Source: Candidatus Synechococcus calcipolaris G9 (GTDB lineage Bacteria > Cyanobacteriota > Cyanobacteriia > Thermosynechococcales > Thermosynechococcaceae). From it: 64,000 bases of DNA. Each line of letters opens with the position of its first letter. Positions within the stretch are counted from its first letter, which is position 1. Below are positions 1-9,055 of the stretch, piece by piece. A model generated the notes under the pieces. The model was not told where the DNA came from and made no database searches. It was given only the letters and a program-made list of their open reading frames with translations. The stretch covers positions 1,016,001 to 1,080,000 of the forward strand of contig NZ_JAKKUT010000002.1 in the NCBI RefSeq assembly GCF_029582805.1. Direction: 5' to 3'. Position numbers and translations under genes: made by a program.

Positions 1-1250
1 GTATGTTGGGTAAAACCGGAATTATCCCTGCCGCAGAGGCGGAGCAGTTGGTGGCTGGTCTTGAGCAAATCCGCCAAGAGTATCGCCGAGGTGAGTTTCA
101 GCCGGGAATTGATGCGGAAGATGTTCACTTTGCCGTAGAGCGTCGCCTCACGGAATTGATTGGGGATGTGGGCAAAAAACTTCACACGGGGCGATCGCGC
201 AATGATCAGGTAGGGACGGATACGCGCCTTTACTTGCGGGAACAGGTTCGCCTGATCCAGGATCAACTCCGCCAATGGCAACGCACCTTACTGGATCTGG
301 CTGAACCCCATATTGAAACCCTGATTCCTGGCTATACCCACCTGCAACGGGCCCAACCCCTCAGTTTAGCCCACCATCTTCTTGCCTATGTGGAGATGGC
401 CCAGCGGGATTGGCAACGGTTGGATCAACTGTATGAGCGGGTTAATGTTTCACCCTTGGGTAGTGGGGCCTTGGCCGGAACGACCTTTCCCATCGATCGC
501 CATTACAGTGCCGAACTGTTAAATTTTGGTGGGGTCTACCGCAATAGTTTAGATGGGGTCAGCGATCGCGACTTTGCCATTGAATTTCTCTGTGCCGCAA
601 GTTTAATTATGGTGCATTTATCACGGCTGGCGGAGGAAGTCATTCTCTGGGCATCGGAAGAGTTTGCCTTTGTGAAGCTCACGGATAGTTGTGCCACTGG
701 CTCCAGTATTATGCCCCAGAAAAAGAATCCAGATGTGCCGGAACTGGTGCGGGGAAAAACGGGGCGGGTCTTTGGGCATTTGCAGGGGATGCTCGTACTC
801 ATGAAGGGACTGCCCCTGGCCTATAACAAGGATTTACAGGAGGATAAGGAAGCACTCTTTGATGGGGTGGATACGGTGTCTGCCTGCTTAGAGGCGATGA
901 CTATTTTGATGGCGGAGGGACTCACCTTCCGGGGCGATCGCCTGGCGGTGGCGGTGGAGAGTGATTTTGCCAATGCAACGGATGTGGCAGATTATTTGGC
1001 CGGCAAGGGTATACCGTTCCGGGAAGCCTATAATCTGGTGGGCCAAGTGGTGAAAACCTGTTTAGCCCAGGGCAAGATACTCAAGGAACTCAGTCTGGAG
1101 GAATGGCAAGCACTCCATCCTAAGTTTGATGCGGATATTTACGCAGCGATCGCCCCGCGTCAGGTGGTAGCAGCCCGCAATAGTTTTGGGGGCACAGGTT
1201 TTGAGCAAGTTCGCCAAGCGATCGCCGTCGCTAGACAAGCTATTTCATGA
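1..1250 (+). CDS. argH: Argininosuccinate lyase, 5' partial
   Basis: Splits argininosuccinate into arginine and fumarate, the last step of arginine synthesis, in the cytosol. The visible 415 residues carry the family signature [11 protein letters not shown] and the conserved [11 protein letters not shown] block near the front. The family is about 460 aa, so roughly 45 N-terminal residues lie left of the window and the ATG at base 3 is probably an internal methionine. HIP1 sites occur inside the gene, as in native DNA. The stop is followed by a PIN/antitoxin pair on the same strand. Confidence 0.96.
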   Translation, partial: MLGKTGIIPAAEAEQLVAGLEQIRQEYRRGEFQPGIDAEDVHFAVERRLTELIGDVGKKLHTGRSRNDQVGTDTRLYLREQVRLIQDQLRQWQRTLLDLAEPHIETLIPGYTHLQRAQPLSLAHHLLAYVEMAQRDWQRLDQLYERVNVSPLGSGALAGTTFPIDRHYSAELLNFGGVYRNSLDGVSDRDFAIEFLCAASLIMVHLSRLAEEVILWASEEFAFVKLTDSCATGSSIMPQKKNPDVPELVRGKTGRVFGHLQGMLVLMKGLPLAYNKDLQEDKEALFDGVDTVSACLEAMTILMAEGLTFRGDRLAVAVESDFANATDVADYLAGKGIPFREAYNLVGQVVKTCLAQGKILKELSLEEWQALHPKFDADIYAAIAPRQVVAARNSFGGTGFEQVRQAIAVARQAIS

Positions 1251-1291
1251 GTTAATTCAGTAGTAATAAGGCTGATGGGACTATATCTCTG

Positions 1292-1732
1292 ATGCTGCCA
1301 CCCATACCCATTCCCCAAATTGTGATCGATACAAATGTCGTTGTTGCTGGGCTACGATCTAGAAACGGAAGTGCTTTTCGTCTATTGGGATTGGTTGGTA
1401 GTGAGCAGTTTCAGATCAATCTTTCTGTGCCGCTAGTTTTGGAGTACGAAGAAGTCTTATTGCGGGAACTGCCAAATCTGGCCATGAATGTCTCAGATAT
1501 ACAAGATTTTCTTGATTTTCACTGCGCGGTTGCGACCCATCAGCAGATTTTTTTCCTTTGGCGACCTTTCTTGCTTGATCCAAAGGATGACATGGTTTTG
1601 GAACTGGCAGTTAACGCCAGGTGTGATAGCGTAGTGACATACAATATCCGCGATTTTGTAGGCATTGAGCAGTTTGGGGTAAATGCCATGACACCAGCAA
1701 AGTTCCTAGAGTCTATTGGAGCACTGTCTTGA
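1292..1732 (+). CDS. PIN-domain toxin (type II toxin-antitoxin)
   Basis: A 146-aa protein with a PIN-fold start (VIDTNVVVAG, catalytic Asp near residue 13) and a later acidic block, DPKDDMVLELA, followed by VVTYNIRDF. Known PIN toxins are Mg-dependent ribonucleases that cleave RNA until held by an antitoxin. The next gene overlaps by 4 nt (TTGA) and encodes a ribbon-helix-helix-like protein, so the order is toxin first. No HIP1 site lies in the pair, which suggests acquisition. RNA target unknown. Confidence 0.85.
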   Translation: MLPPIPIPQIVIDTNVVVAGLRSRNGSAFRLLGLVGSEQFQINLSVPLVLEYEEVLLRELPNLAMNVSDIQDFLDFHCAVATHQQIFFLWRPFLLDPKDDMVLELAVNARCDSVVTYNIRDFVGIEQFGVNAMTPAKFLESIGALS

Positions 1733-1974
1733 GCACATTAAGCATCCAGCTACCTGACTCCCTATACAAAAGCTTGCAAAGACTGGCAAAGCAGAATGGG
1801 GTTTCCTTAGATCAGTTTATTGCCATGGCCGTGGCCGAGAAAATTTCAGCCTTAACGACTGAGGGATATTTGCAAGAGCGGGCAAGTCGTGGTGAACGGA
1901 CAAAATATGAGGCTGTGTTGGCTAAAGTCGCTGATGTTGAGCCAGAACTTGATAACCAGTTGCCGCCAGCATAA
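1729..1974 (+). CDS. Ribbon-helix-helix type antitoxin
   Basis: An 81-aa protein starting at TTG inside the stop region of the PIN gene, which implies translational coupling. The N-terminus (LSIQLPDSLYKSLQRLAKQNGVSL) has the beta strand and helices of a small ribbon-helix-helix DNA-binding domain. The acidic C-terminal tail would contact the toxin. By analogy it neutralises the PIN RNase and represses its own operon. The assignment rests on pairing and fold pattern. Confidence 0.75.
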   Translation: MSTLSIQLPDSLYKSLQRLAKQNGVSLDQFIAMAVAEKISALTTEGYLQERASRGERTKYEAVLAKVADVEPELDNQLPPA

Positions 1975-2081
1975 CAACCTGCCTGCACCCAGTATATTGT
2001 AGGCTCCCTAACCGAGTCACAAAGATCAGTGTCAGTCTACGGGGCCGGTGAGGAGACAAACTCCGCTTGGCGAAATCAGCT

Positions 2082-3956
2082 TCAGAATGTAAATGTGGTG
2101 CGGATATTACCGATCAGCACCGCCGGATTGTTATTATCTTGGTTGGGAGCGGTCAGAATAATGAAGCCGGGAGTGACAGAAATACCATCATTCACCTGAT
2201 ACTTGTAAAAAGCTTCCAGATGCAGAGGAACATCAACATTAAAGGGCTGGGGATTACCCCCCGTGAACCGGTTTAGATAGGGTTCGGCCCCCAAAACCAG
2301 GCCCAGGAGATTTCCCTTGCGCCCCATATCCGGAAAGGCAAACGTCAACGCATAGTTGAAAATTTCCCCATTGCCTTGCCCAATTAACGTCGGATAACTA
2401 GCCCCAAACCAGGCACTGAGCGTAAATTTTGGGCTGAACTGGTAGGTGAATTGCCCCCCATAGGAATCAACCCTTACTCCGCCCAGATTGAATAATTCCG
2501 GGAATTCTGTCAGACGTGATTGTCCAGCCAACGTATTGGCAACAGCAGTGCCGGTAATATTAAGGGCATTGTAGTTAAAACCAAACCGTCCGGGCAGAAA
2601 GTAGGAATGGACATAGGTAGCAGCAAAGCCTAACTGTTGGGTGGGTCGCCAAGTTACTTGGCCCAGAGCGGCATAGCCACCGTTAATAAATCCCTTGTTT
2701 GGATTCGGGGCTGAGAGGAAATCCGACAGATAGGCTGCTGTGATATCCACCTGTGGAGTGGCTTGAAAATTGAGACCAATGCCAGTACCGCCACCGAGAG
2801 CACTGATTGCATTGCCTTGCCCAAAGGCGGAGAGGGCACCGGTACCGGCAAAACTGTCTGCTAGGTAAGGATTCAGGACGGGGGCAATGCTAAAAAGAGT
2901 GCCAATATTACTGACTGCATCTACACGCAGTTTCTGAGTGACCGGGAAGCTGTATCGCAGAATAGCCATATAGAGTTGGTTATTACTATTAGCGGCAAAT
3001 TGGGTGGACAGAGTACCTTCCGCCGAAGCAATCGGAATGCCATTTACGATTTCGCCGGGGAGATTAAACCCTGTACCTAAGGGGGGGACATTACCGGCAA
3101 ACAGGCTAGTAGCGAGCAAATCCTTGCCAGTAAAGCTGGTGAGCAGGTTCAGGTTGACACGATATTGAACGACCGGATTATTATTGTTAAATGCCGCCTG
3201 AGCTAGGGGATTATTACTAGAAAAACCCGTTCCCGTTGCTCCGGCAAACCACATATTGGTAACGCCCAATAGTTTAGTCGTGGTCGAGAAATGCTGGGCT
3301 TCCAATTGGGCAGTGCGGGCTTCCATGCTATCCACCCGTCCCCGCAGCGTCGTCAGTTCGGCGCTAAACTGCTCCTGTAACTTTCGCGCCGTTTCTAGGT
3401 CTTCTTTTGTGGCAAAGCGATCGCTGAAAACATCCAGACAGGCATTGAGTGCAGCGGCCAGTTCAAAACGAGTCACAGCCCGGTTGCCTCGAAGCGTGCC
3501 ATCGGGATAGCCAACAACACAACCGTATTTTTCTACCAGGGATTGTACCGCCTGAAAAGCCCAGTCCGTAGGTTGGACATCAGACAATTGTGTAACGGAG
3601 GTCATCTGGCCAAGGGGCTGTATCGCCTGAAAGGCCCAGTCCGCAGATTGGGCATCAGACAACTGGGAAACGGAGGTCACCCGTCTGAGGGATTTGGGCG
3701 GGGGAATTTCTGGCAACAGTGGCGCATTTTGGGTATGGGGATTAACAATTAACGGAACCGTAGGGACTGTCTGTGTCGGCATTAAGGGTTCGGACTGAAC
3801 TGCGCTGGCGGCAACGCTGGCATTAGTTTGGTTAGCAATTGTTCCAGTTTTTTGGGGGGGTAAAGACTCTGCAAATGCGGGAGCTGAAACGGCACAGGCA
3901 ATCGCCAAAGCACCACTGATTCTACTCCACCAATGATCCTTGATCTGCTGTTTCAT
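2082..3956 (-). CDS. SLH-domain OprB-type iron uptake porin
   Basis: Outer-membrane porin of the cyanobacterial SomA/SomB family: signal peptide (ends near APAFAES), a spacer, an SLH domain (YPDGTLRGNRAVTRFELAAAL) that binds peptidoglycan/secondary polymer, a short coiled coil (about residues 190-225) and a C-terminal carbohydrate-selective OprB barrel ending in Phe. Members let iron and small solutes through the outer membrane. A GTG lies upstream at 3977, but ATG at 3956 has GGAG 7 nt before it and gives a normal signal peptide. The linker holds a 25-residue tandem duplication. Confidence 0.9.
   Translation of the reverse strand: MKQQIKDHWWSRISGALAIACAVSAPAFAESLPPQKTGTIANQTNASVAASAVQSEPLMPTQTVPTVPLIVNPHTQNAPLLPEIPPPKSLRRVTSVSQLSDAQSADWAFQAIQPLGQMTSVTQLSDVQPTDWAFQAVQSLVEKYGCVVGYPDGTLRGNRAVTRFELAAALNACLDVFSDRFATKEDLETARKLQEQFSAELTTLRGRVDSMEARTAQLEAQHFSTTTKLLGVTNMWFAGATGTGFSSNNPLAQAAFNNNNPVVQYRVNLNLLTSFTGKDLLATSLFAGNVPPLGTGFNLPGEIVNGIPIASAEGTLSTQFAANSNNQLYMAILRYSFPVTQKLRVDAVSNIGTLFSIAPVLNPYLADSFAGTGALSAFGQGNAISALGGGTGIGLNFQATPQVDITAAYLSDFLSAPNPNKGFINGGYAALGQVTWRPTQQLGFAATYVHSYFLPGRFGFNYNALNITGTAVANTLAGQSRLTEFPELFNLGGVRVDSYGGQFTYQFSPKFTLSAWFGASYPTLIGQGNGEIFNYALTFAFPDMGRKGNLLGLVLGAEPYLNRFTGGNPQPFNVDVPLHLEAFYKYQVNDGISVTPGFIILTAPNQDNNNPAVLIGNIRTTFTF
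3550..3682 (-). repeat. 75-bp tandem duplication inside the porin gene
   Basis: Two imperfect copies begin at 3550 and 3625, a period of 75 bp or 25 codons. Each encodes TSV(S/T)QLSD(A/V)Q followed by DWAFQA. The second protein copy runs into the SLH domain, so the first half of an SLH repeat has been duplicated in the linker. Confidence 0.85.
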
Positions 3957-4120
3957 TGTCTCACTCCACACACTCACGACGATATCTCACTTTAACAAGC
4001 CTTAGGGTCAGGTTCACGCCCGCTGTCAACCGAGAATGTGTTTATCCTGAAAAGGGCTTGCGAGAAAAGATAATGTTTTTGCAACTGTCTGAGTATCCCA
4101 AAATTCCAACATTTGGCTAA

Positions 4121-4399
4121 TTAAGCTGGTGATCGCTGTAATGTGACTGAAGGTGACTCACCAAACATATGTTTATAGTCAGTAGAAAAATGTCCCATGT
4201 GCCAGAAGCCGTAGCGGTTAGCAATGCCCATCACCGAATCTGATTCTGGATTGCTCTTTTTCAGAGCGTTGCGTACCCCTTTGAGCCGTTGAATTTTGAG
4301 GTAGGCTATTGAACTCATGCCAAAAATATCCTGGAATCCATAGGACAAAGCACTTTTGCTCACTTTTAAGGCTTGATAAACTTTAAGAGTTTTGTCCAC
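4121..4399 (-). pseudogene. AraC-family regulator, C-terminal HTH fragment
   Basis: About 90 residues match the DNA-binding end of AraC/XylS regulators: one HTH (SKSALSYGFQDIFGMS) then the second with the family's RYGFWHMGHFSTDYK block. The sensor domain is absent. The open frame begins at a GTG that lies inside a 26-bp IS3-type end (4393-4418), so an insertion or deletion at that end removed the N-terminus. It is probably not expressed as a working regulator, although an isolated HTH domain cannot be excluded. Confidence 0.85.
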
Positions 4400-4418
4400 T
4401 TTTTTTTGGTCAGGGTCA
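4393..4418 (+). repeat. IS3-type terminal repeat, copy A
   Basis: TGTCCACT-T(7)-GGTCAGGGTCA, a diverged copy of the 25-bp end found at 4428, 7292 and 27372. It forms the boundary of the AraC fragment. It has the TG...CA outer bases usual for IS3-family ends. Confidence 0.7.
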
Positions 4419-4427
4419 TGATTTCAC

Positions 4428-4452
4428 TGTCCACTTTTTTCAGTCAGGGTCA
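4428..4452 (+). repeat. IS3-type terminal repeat, copy B
   Basis: A 25-bp copy (TGTCCACTTTTTTCAG then TCAGGGTCA). It is the exact reverse complement of copy C at 7292-7316, and the two bracket the DUF1254/DUF1214 gene pair. The stop codon of the left cargo gene lies only 3 bp inside it. Confidence 0.8.
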
Positions 4453-4455
4453 GAC

Positions 4456-5973
4456 TTATGGCTTGTAGTTGCTCATGCCCGGGCCGGTCTTGTCGAAGAC
4501 GTTGAAATGTTCGTCCGGCATGATGGTGGCCACGCCGCCTTCGGGAGTTTCGATCAGGTCCTGCTCCAGGGTGACCACCCGAACTTTCCACCCTTCGGGA
4601 AGCTCCTTATACATGGCTGCTCCGTTGGCAATGAAGTCGTCGTAAGTGTGTTTGGGTTGAAGGCCGAGTTGGAAGCCCTTCATGATCCATGTGTTGCCAT
4701 CGGGATCGTCGAGAAGCACCACCGTAGTTCCCTTCTTCCAACCGATGCTGCTGGTCCGAGCAATGGTAATTGGTTGGTAGGGAGGGGTGGCTTCTTCCAC
4801 TCCGGCAGAACCGTCTCCCCCCATGTTCAATTGAGCAATCCATGATGCCGGGATCCCGTTGAAGTTCCGCTCCACCCCGACCGTGAATTCACTCCAGTCC
4901 GGCGTCCAAAACTTCGGGCCGTTGAGCGACACGCCAAGGACGCCAAATTCTTCTTTCAGCTTCTCGAAATCCAGTCCTTCGAGCAATTCCTGGGGAGACG
5001 TGTCCTTCGATGCTGGGATGCCCCGGGCACTAAACATGGAATTGTAAACCGCAGCGACTACCTCCCCAGTTTCGGGGGAACGACCCGCGAGCATCATCTC
5101 AATATAGCGAGTCCCATGCAGGTCGTCGAAACGCACACTCTTGGCATTCGCGCCATCGGACAACACATTGGCGGGTTTAGATGCAGCATGGTTGTACTGA
5201 TAGTTGCCCTCAAGCTCGTCGAGAACAATGGTGTTAGGCGGTTCAGAATCGGCGGCGGACGTCAGAGTCATGTCTTGCTCCAACTGGCGTGCCCTGAAAT
5301 TCCATCCGTTCGGCAAATTCAGGCGCTCGCCAAGGGTGGGCAGATTTTCGATGGTGTTATCGGGATCAATCTTCAGGGACAGACTGAACATGGTGTATAC
5401 GGCGCCCTCGGGGGTGATGAGCTCATACACCGTTTCGCCCGCGTTGAAGCTAAATGTATTGCTACGTTTGGAAACCAGCACCTGGTATGAAGGAAGGTTT
5501 CCGGCAACGGCCTTACTGAGGTCAGGGGTTTCGAAGATGCCGAAAACCCGATAGGGAATCGTGGCGACCACTCTCTCCTTGCAGCCATCCCAAGCCATCC
5601 CGGTTATGCCGTTCGTCACGAGACGGCGCGGACCATTGAAGAGGATGCCATCGCTCCCGTATTCCTTTTTCAAGGTGTCTGCATCCAGAGCACGGAAGCG
5701 GGCGTCCATCACGTCGTTGGATGCCTCAAGGTCCTTGCCGATGGAATTGTAGTAGAAGCCAACCCCACTGCCATCGGCCAGGCGGTTCATGAACAAAATT
5801 TCGTAGAAGGCCTTGCCGCGCCAGTTCTCTATCTGGATTGGGCAGGGATCCTTCAGTTCAACTTTCTGTTCGGCCAAGACTGCTGTAGTAGTGCCTATCA
5901 GCCCAAGCGCCAGTGCAGTTACTTGCACGGTCATGATTATCTTTCTCTTAATGCCGCTTCTCATTGTTTTCAT
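4456..5973 (-). CDS. Secreted DUF1254/DUF1214-associated protein with tandem domain
   Basis: A 505-aa exported protein of unknown function. An N-terminal signal peptide (MKTMRSGIKRK, hydrophobic stretch, AVLAEQ) is followed by two similar halves. Each half has a block near GxxLNGP(R/K) and a later block LP(N/E)GW then LEQD, so the mature protein looks like an internal duplication. The open frame runs back to 6135, overlapping the upstream gene, but ATG 5973 has AAGGAAAAGAT just before it and fits the signal peptide. It lies 74 bp downstream of the DUF1254/DUF1214 gene and is probably cotranscribed. No HIP1 sites occur, which suggests transfer. Confidence 0.75.
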   Translation of the reverse strand: MKTMRSGIKRKIIMTVQVTALALGLIGTTTAVLAEQKVELKDPCPIQIENWRGKAFYEILFMNRLADGSGVGFYYNSIGKDLEASNDVMDARFRALDADTLKKEYGSDGILFNGPRRLVTNGITGMAWDGCKERVVATIPYRVFGIFETPDLSKAVAGNLPSYQVLVSKRSNTFSFNAGETVYELITPEGAVYTMFSLSLKIDPDNTIENLPTLGERLNLPNGWNFRARQLEQDMTLTSAADSEPPNTIVLDELEGNYQYNHAASKPANVLSDGANAKSVRFDDLHGTRYIEMMLAGRSPETGEVVAAVYNSMFSARGIPASKDTSPQELLEGLDFEKLKEEFGVLGVSLNGPKFWTPDWSEFTVGVERNFNGIPASWIAQLNMGGDGSAGVEEATPPYQPITIARTSSIGWKKGTTVVLLDDPDGNTWIMKGFQLGLQPKHTYDDFIANGAAMYKELPEGWKVRVVTLEQDLIETPEGGVATIMPDEHFNVFDKTGPGMSNYKP

Positions 5974-6047
5974 TGATCTTTTCCTTGTTGATTTTCGCTT
6001 TGCAGCGATTTCAATAGCTTGATTACTACACTTGTTGATTATGCCTC

Positions 6048-7073
6048 TCACTGCACTGGCACTGCGGCTGGAAATTCCCACGATCCATCTATAACTTCCC
6101 GTTTTGGCTGATACATCCGTACGATGTAGCTCCAACCCGGAGTGATCGGGAGGTAGTTCGGCTGATCGGGGTCTCCCCCGAAGTGAACCGTCACTGACCC
6201 ATCAGGGTTCCGCTTGGCGGTCACGTTGTTTACCGAATAGGCATCCAGGTCGTTTTTTTCCATAAAGCCTTTGGCATTGTAAACGGTGATCGACGCAAAC
6301 CCGTCTACAGGAATCGCCTCCGATACCGTCAGAACATAGGGCGTCTTGCCGTCGTTTTTTTCGGGGACGACATTGACATAAACCGCATCTATATCCGGAT
6401 TCCCACCCCAGCCGTAAGCTGTGCCCAGCAGATGACTGATAGGATCAATCTCATTCTTGTTGCCGAACATGCCCTTGGCTGTAGGCCTGGTACCCGCAAG
6501 AATATTGATGGCATCGCGAACCTTCGCCAGGGAGTCTTTGTTCCAATCCGGTACCTCAAAAACCCCCGGAGTTTTCTGCCGGACTTCGATTTTGTCTTGT
6601 ATCTCGTTAGCGACTCTTATATCGGCCGGGTCACTTGCATCCACGAAGGTTCGAATGAGAATACACAGGTAGCGCGTTCCGGTATCCTCCTTTGTAAAGG
6701 TAAAGGTAGTTTTGCCATCGCCGTAATAGACCGCAAGCGTGTAGTGATCCTGATTGATGACCTGCATGGACTGAAACCGCCCCTTGCTGTCAGGCATTAC
6801 GATGGTGACCGGCTCGGTGAGATCGAAAACACCGATGGAATAGATTGTATCGCGATTCATGCGAATCACTTTCTGCTGATCAATTGGCGTCGGCTGACGA
6901 ATATGCAGGAATTTGCCGAAAGCACCCTGCTTGACGTAGGCACTTAGAGTTGTATCGGTCTCGGCGCGGACGTAGGTATCCACGGTGACTTTTTCGGATG
7001 CTGAACTCAGGACTGGATTGGGGAGTATCATTCCCAAAATCGCGAGAAAGAATAGTAATAGTGGTCGCTTCAT
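6048..7073 (-). CDS. DUF1254/DUF1214 domain secreted protein
   Basis: A 341-aa protein with a signal peptide (MKRPLLLFFLAIL...SSASE), then a region like DUF1254 (IRMNRDTIYSIGVFDL) and a C-terminal DUF1214-like part (YNAKGFMEKND, then NYLPITPGWSYIVRMYQP). These families are periplasmic or exported proteins of unclear role. It leads a two-gene unit with the 505-aa protein, flanked by inverted IS3-type ends and free of HIP1. AAAGGA sits unusually close to the ATG. A foreign origin is inferred from base pattern and flanks. Confidence 0.8.
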   Translation of the reverse strand: MKRPLLLFFLAILGMILPNPVLSSASEKVTVDTYVRAETDTTLSAYVKQGAFGKFLHIRQPTPIDQQKVIRMNRDTIYSIGVFDLTEPVTIVMPDSKGRFQSMQVINQDHYTLAVYYGDGKTTFTFTKEDTGTRYLCILIRTFVDASDPADIRVANEIQDKIEVRQKTPGVFEVPDWNKDSLAKVRDAINILAGTRPTAKGMFGNKNEIDPISHLLGTAYGWGGNPDIDAVYVNVVPEKNDGKTPYVLTVSEAIPVDGFASITVYNAKGFMEKNDLDAYSVNNVTAKRNPDGSVTVHFGGDPDQPNYLPITPGWSYIVRMYQPKREVIDGSWEFPAAVPVQ

Positions 7074-7291
7074 TCCTTTATGCCCCCTATTCGTTTTGTG
7101 CAGCCCAATGGATCCGAAATAAGCAGAACCCCGACTTGAATGATGAGATTGTATCAGACGACGAAGGGGTGAAGTGCAACTGAGTCCGAAGGATTCCGCT
7201 TTATCGAGTGGTTGGGCATCGCGATCGCAGTACCTTGATTAATCATACAGAATCCCTAACGACTGGATGAAGTATCGGGTCCATTGGGTGA

Positions 7292-7316
7292 TGACCCTGA
7301 CTGAAAAAAGTGGACA
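7292..7316 (-). repeat. IS3-type terminal repeat, copy C
   Basis: TGACCCTGACTGAAAAAAG followed by TGGACA. This is the left end of the IS remnant whose orfA starts 35 bp further on, which ties the whole repeat family to an IS3-type element. It is a perfect inverted match to copy B. Confidence 0.8.
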
Positions 7317-7351
7317 AACTCCAAGAGTCGCCAATGAAGGAGAATGTCCAA

Positions 7352-7562
7352 ATGACCCAAAAACCAAGACGAACATTTACTGCCGAACAAAAAGCTGATT
7401 TCTGTGACCATAGGTCAGTAGCTGTGGCAATTGTGAAACAGTCAGGCAGAGCCACATCAGCCAAGTCGCCCAGGAAATGGGTTTAACAGAAAGTGCCCTA
7501 CGCCAATGGGTCAAACAAGCAACCATTGACCAAGGTGGTGATAGCCAAGGGGCATTAACCAC
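7352..7562 (+). pseudogene. IS3-family orfA transposase remnant
   Basis: Starts ATG-ACC-CAA-AAA with RRTFTAEQKAD, typical of the HTH_Tnp_1/IS911 OrfA start. After frame disruption it continues as ISQVAQEMGLTESALRQWVKQA, the canonical leucine-zipper-side motif. It breaks off near 7562. There is no orfB, so the element cannot move by itself. Confidence 0.85.
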
Positions 7563-7628
7563 GCAGTCCTGCCGTCACGTCATGGGATACTCGATCGGTG
7601 GCGATCGCGTAGCGGAAGACCTGGGATA

Positions 7629-7736
7629 TTAGGGTTTTAACCGGTGGGCCGTCTCGATAGAGCCACGGGCAACAATGCGGTTCAGAACGGCTAAAACCTC
7701 TTGGGCTGTGATGTCAGTAATGGGGCGATCGCCGTG
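7629..7736 (-). pseudogene. P4-type tyrosine integrase remnant
   Basis: An open stretch of about 35 codons (GDRPITDITAQEVLAVLNRI then ARGSIETAHRLK) matches the core-binding segment of P4/CP4-57-type integrases. It ends at TAA 7629 and lacks both the DUF4102 start and the catalytic domain. It lies next to the IS3 remnant, so an integrated element once reached this spot. Confidence 0.75.
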
Positions 7737-7759
7737 GCTAGACAAACCCTTTCACTGAG

Positions 7760-8926
7760 TTAATCGGGCGAGTTATGAGAATCATCAACTGACCAAACCA
7801 TTGCATATCCTGGTCGTCTACTCACTCGATTGTTACTTTGTCGTAATATACTGGTCGGTCGGTGCCCCCGATCCCCGTCTCGCATGCTCCGATCAAACAG
7901 CAGTTCTCCACCAGACACCACCCTACTGGTTGAACTTAGACCCATGGCTAAACGATTGCCATCGGCATCAAATACCAACCGACTGGGTGGATTGCTCAGG
8001 TCAAACCGTTCTACCATTTGCCTTGTGGTGACATCGAAGATACCAATAGCTCCATTATTAAATCCCACCGCTAATCGATCGCCCATGGGACTGAAGGCTA
8101 CTGCGGTGACATCTTGTTCCTCCGGCTCCACTGCCATCACTAGGGAACCATCCGCGGTCTGCCAGACATAGGTTCCCTCCCGCCCCCGTACCGCAATCAG
8201 GGAGCCATCATCACTTAACTGTAGAAAATTGCGATCGCGACTTATTCGCGCCAAGGGTAAACTATCTTCCCGAATCACGACCCCATCCCTTAAGCGTTGG
8301 AGAGGCCAAACCATAATCCGTTTCTCCGCCTCATTATAGGCCGCCACGTAGTCGCCATTGGCGGATGTTGCAACCCGCATATAGCCATCCCCTTCCCGCA
8401 GCCATGCAATTAGGGTTCCATCCCCATGACGAACGGAAACCCCGGCCTCTTCTGCCACCAAAAAACCCTTGAGAAGGGGTACCCTAACAACATCATGAAT
8501 AGTCGTTTCCGCCTCTGGGGTCCAAATCCCCACAAGCTCTCCATCCCAATCAAAGACTTTGACGTTATTTTGATTGTAGGCAATGATTTCGTTGCGATCG
8601 CTGGCAATACTATAGCGATAATCCTTATCAACAGGATTTAAGCGTTTCAGGATTTTACCATTGGTAGCATCATGGATCAGAGTATGTTCACCACGACTCA
8701 ACAAACGGGAGTTGTCACCGGAAAAACCCCACACGGAAACCAAGTTTCGGCCATTGACTACACCGTATAAACAGCCAGGATAGTTGGAACAGGCTCCCAT
8801 GGCAGTGATGCGCGGGCCTACCACACTGGAAAAAAAGGCATAGATGATGAACCCAGGGATAATAATGCCACAGGGCATCATGGTGATCAGGAAGCAGGTT
8901 CGTAGGATTTGTTTGATGTTCGCCAT
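7760..8926 (-). CDS. Membrane-anchored WD40-repeat protein
   Basis: A protein of about 388 aa. Residues 8-40 form one hydrophobic membrane anchor. The rest shows WD40/beta-propeller strands, clearest at VTAVAFSPMGDRLAVGFNNGAIGIFD and RLVFDADGNRLAMGL. The propeller would face the periplasm or cytosol as a binding scaffold; no enzyme motif is seen. ATG 8926 (AAAGG upstream) is preferred over TTG 8941. HIP1 copies mark it as native DNA. It borders the mobile debris on its 3' side. Partner unknown. Confidence 0.75.
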   Translation of the reverse strand: MANIKQILRTCFLITMMPCGIIIPGFIIYAFFSSVVGPRITAMGACSNYPGCLYGVVNGRNLVSVWGFSGDNSRLLSRGEHTLIHDATNGKILKRLNPVDKDYRYSIASDRNEIIAYNQNNVKVFDWDGELVGIWTPEAETTIHDVVRVPLLKGFLVAEEAGVSVRHGDGTLIAWLREGDGYMRVATSANGDYVAAYNEAEKRIMVWPLQRLRDGVVIREDSLPLARISRDRNFLQLSDDGSLIAVRGREGTYVWQTADGSLVMAVEPEEQDVTAVAFSPMGDRLAVGFNNGAIGIFDVTTRQMVERFDLSNPPSRLVFDADGNRLAMGLSSTSRVVSGGELLFDRSMRDGDRGHRPTSILRQSNNRVSRRPGYAMVWSVDDSHNSPD

Positions 8927-9055
8927 GGTGCCTTTATTCAATACAAACCAGGGTAGGATTGTTCTTAGCTAGGACATTGTACCTCCAATAAGATATATGC
9001 CCAGATAAAAATCCTTACCTTATCAGCAACCTAACATGATTTTGGACAGGTTGCC

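Noticed and set aside
2067-2276. 69-aa frame opposite the porin end
   Set aside because: A shadow of the OprB barrel gene with no homology or ribosome site.
4020-4090. Fur-box-like GATAATGTTTTTGCAAC upstream of the iron porin
   Set aside because: Too few matches to the 19-bp palindrome to claim, although iron control would make sense.
5116-5554. Two plus-strand frames inside the cargo gene
   Set aside because: High-GC antisense shadows of the 505-aa secreted protein.
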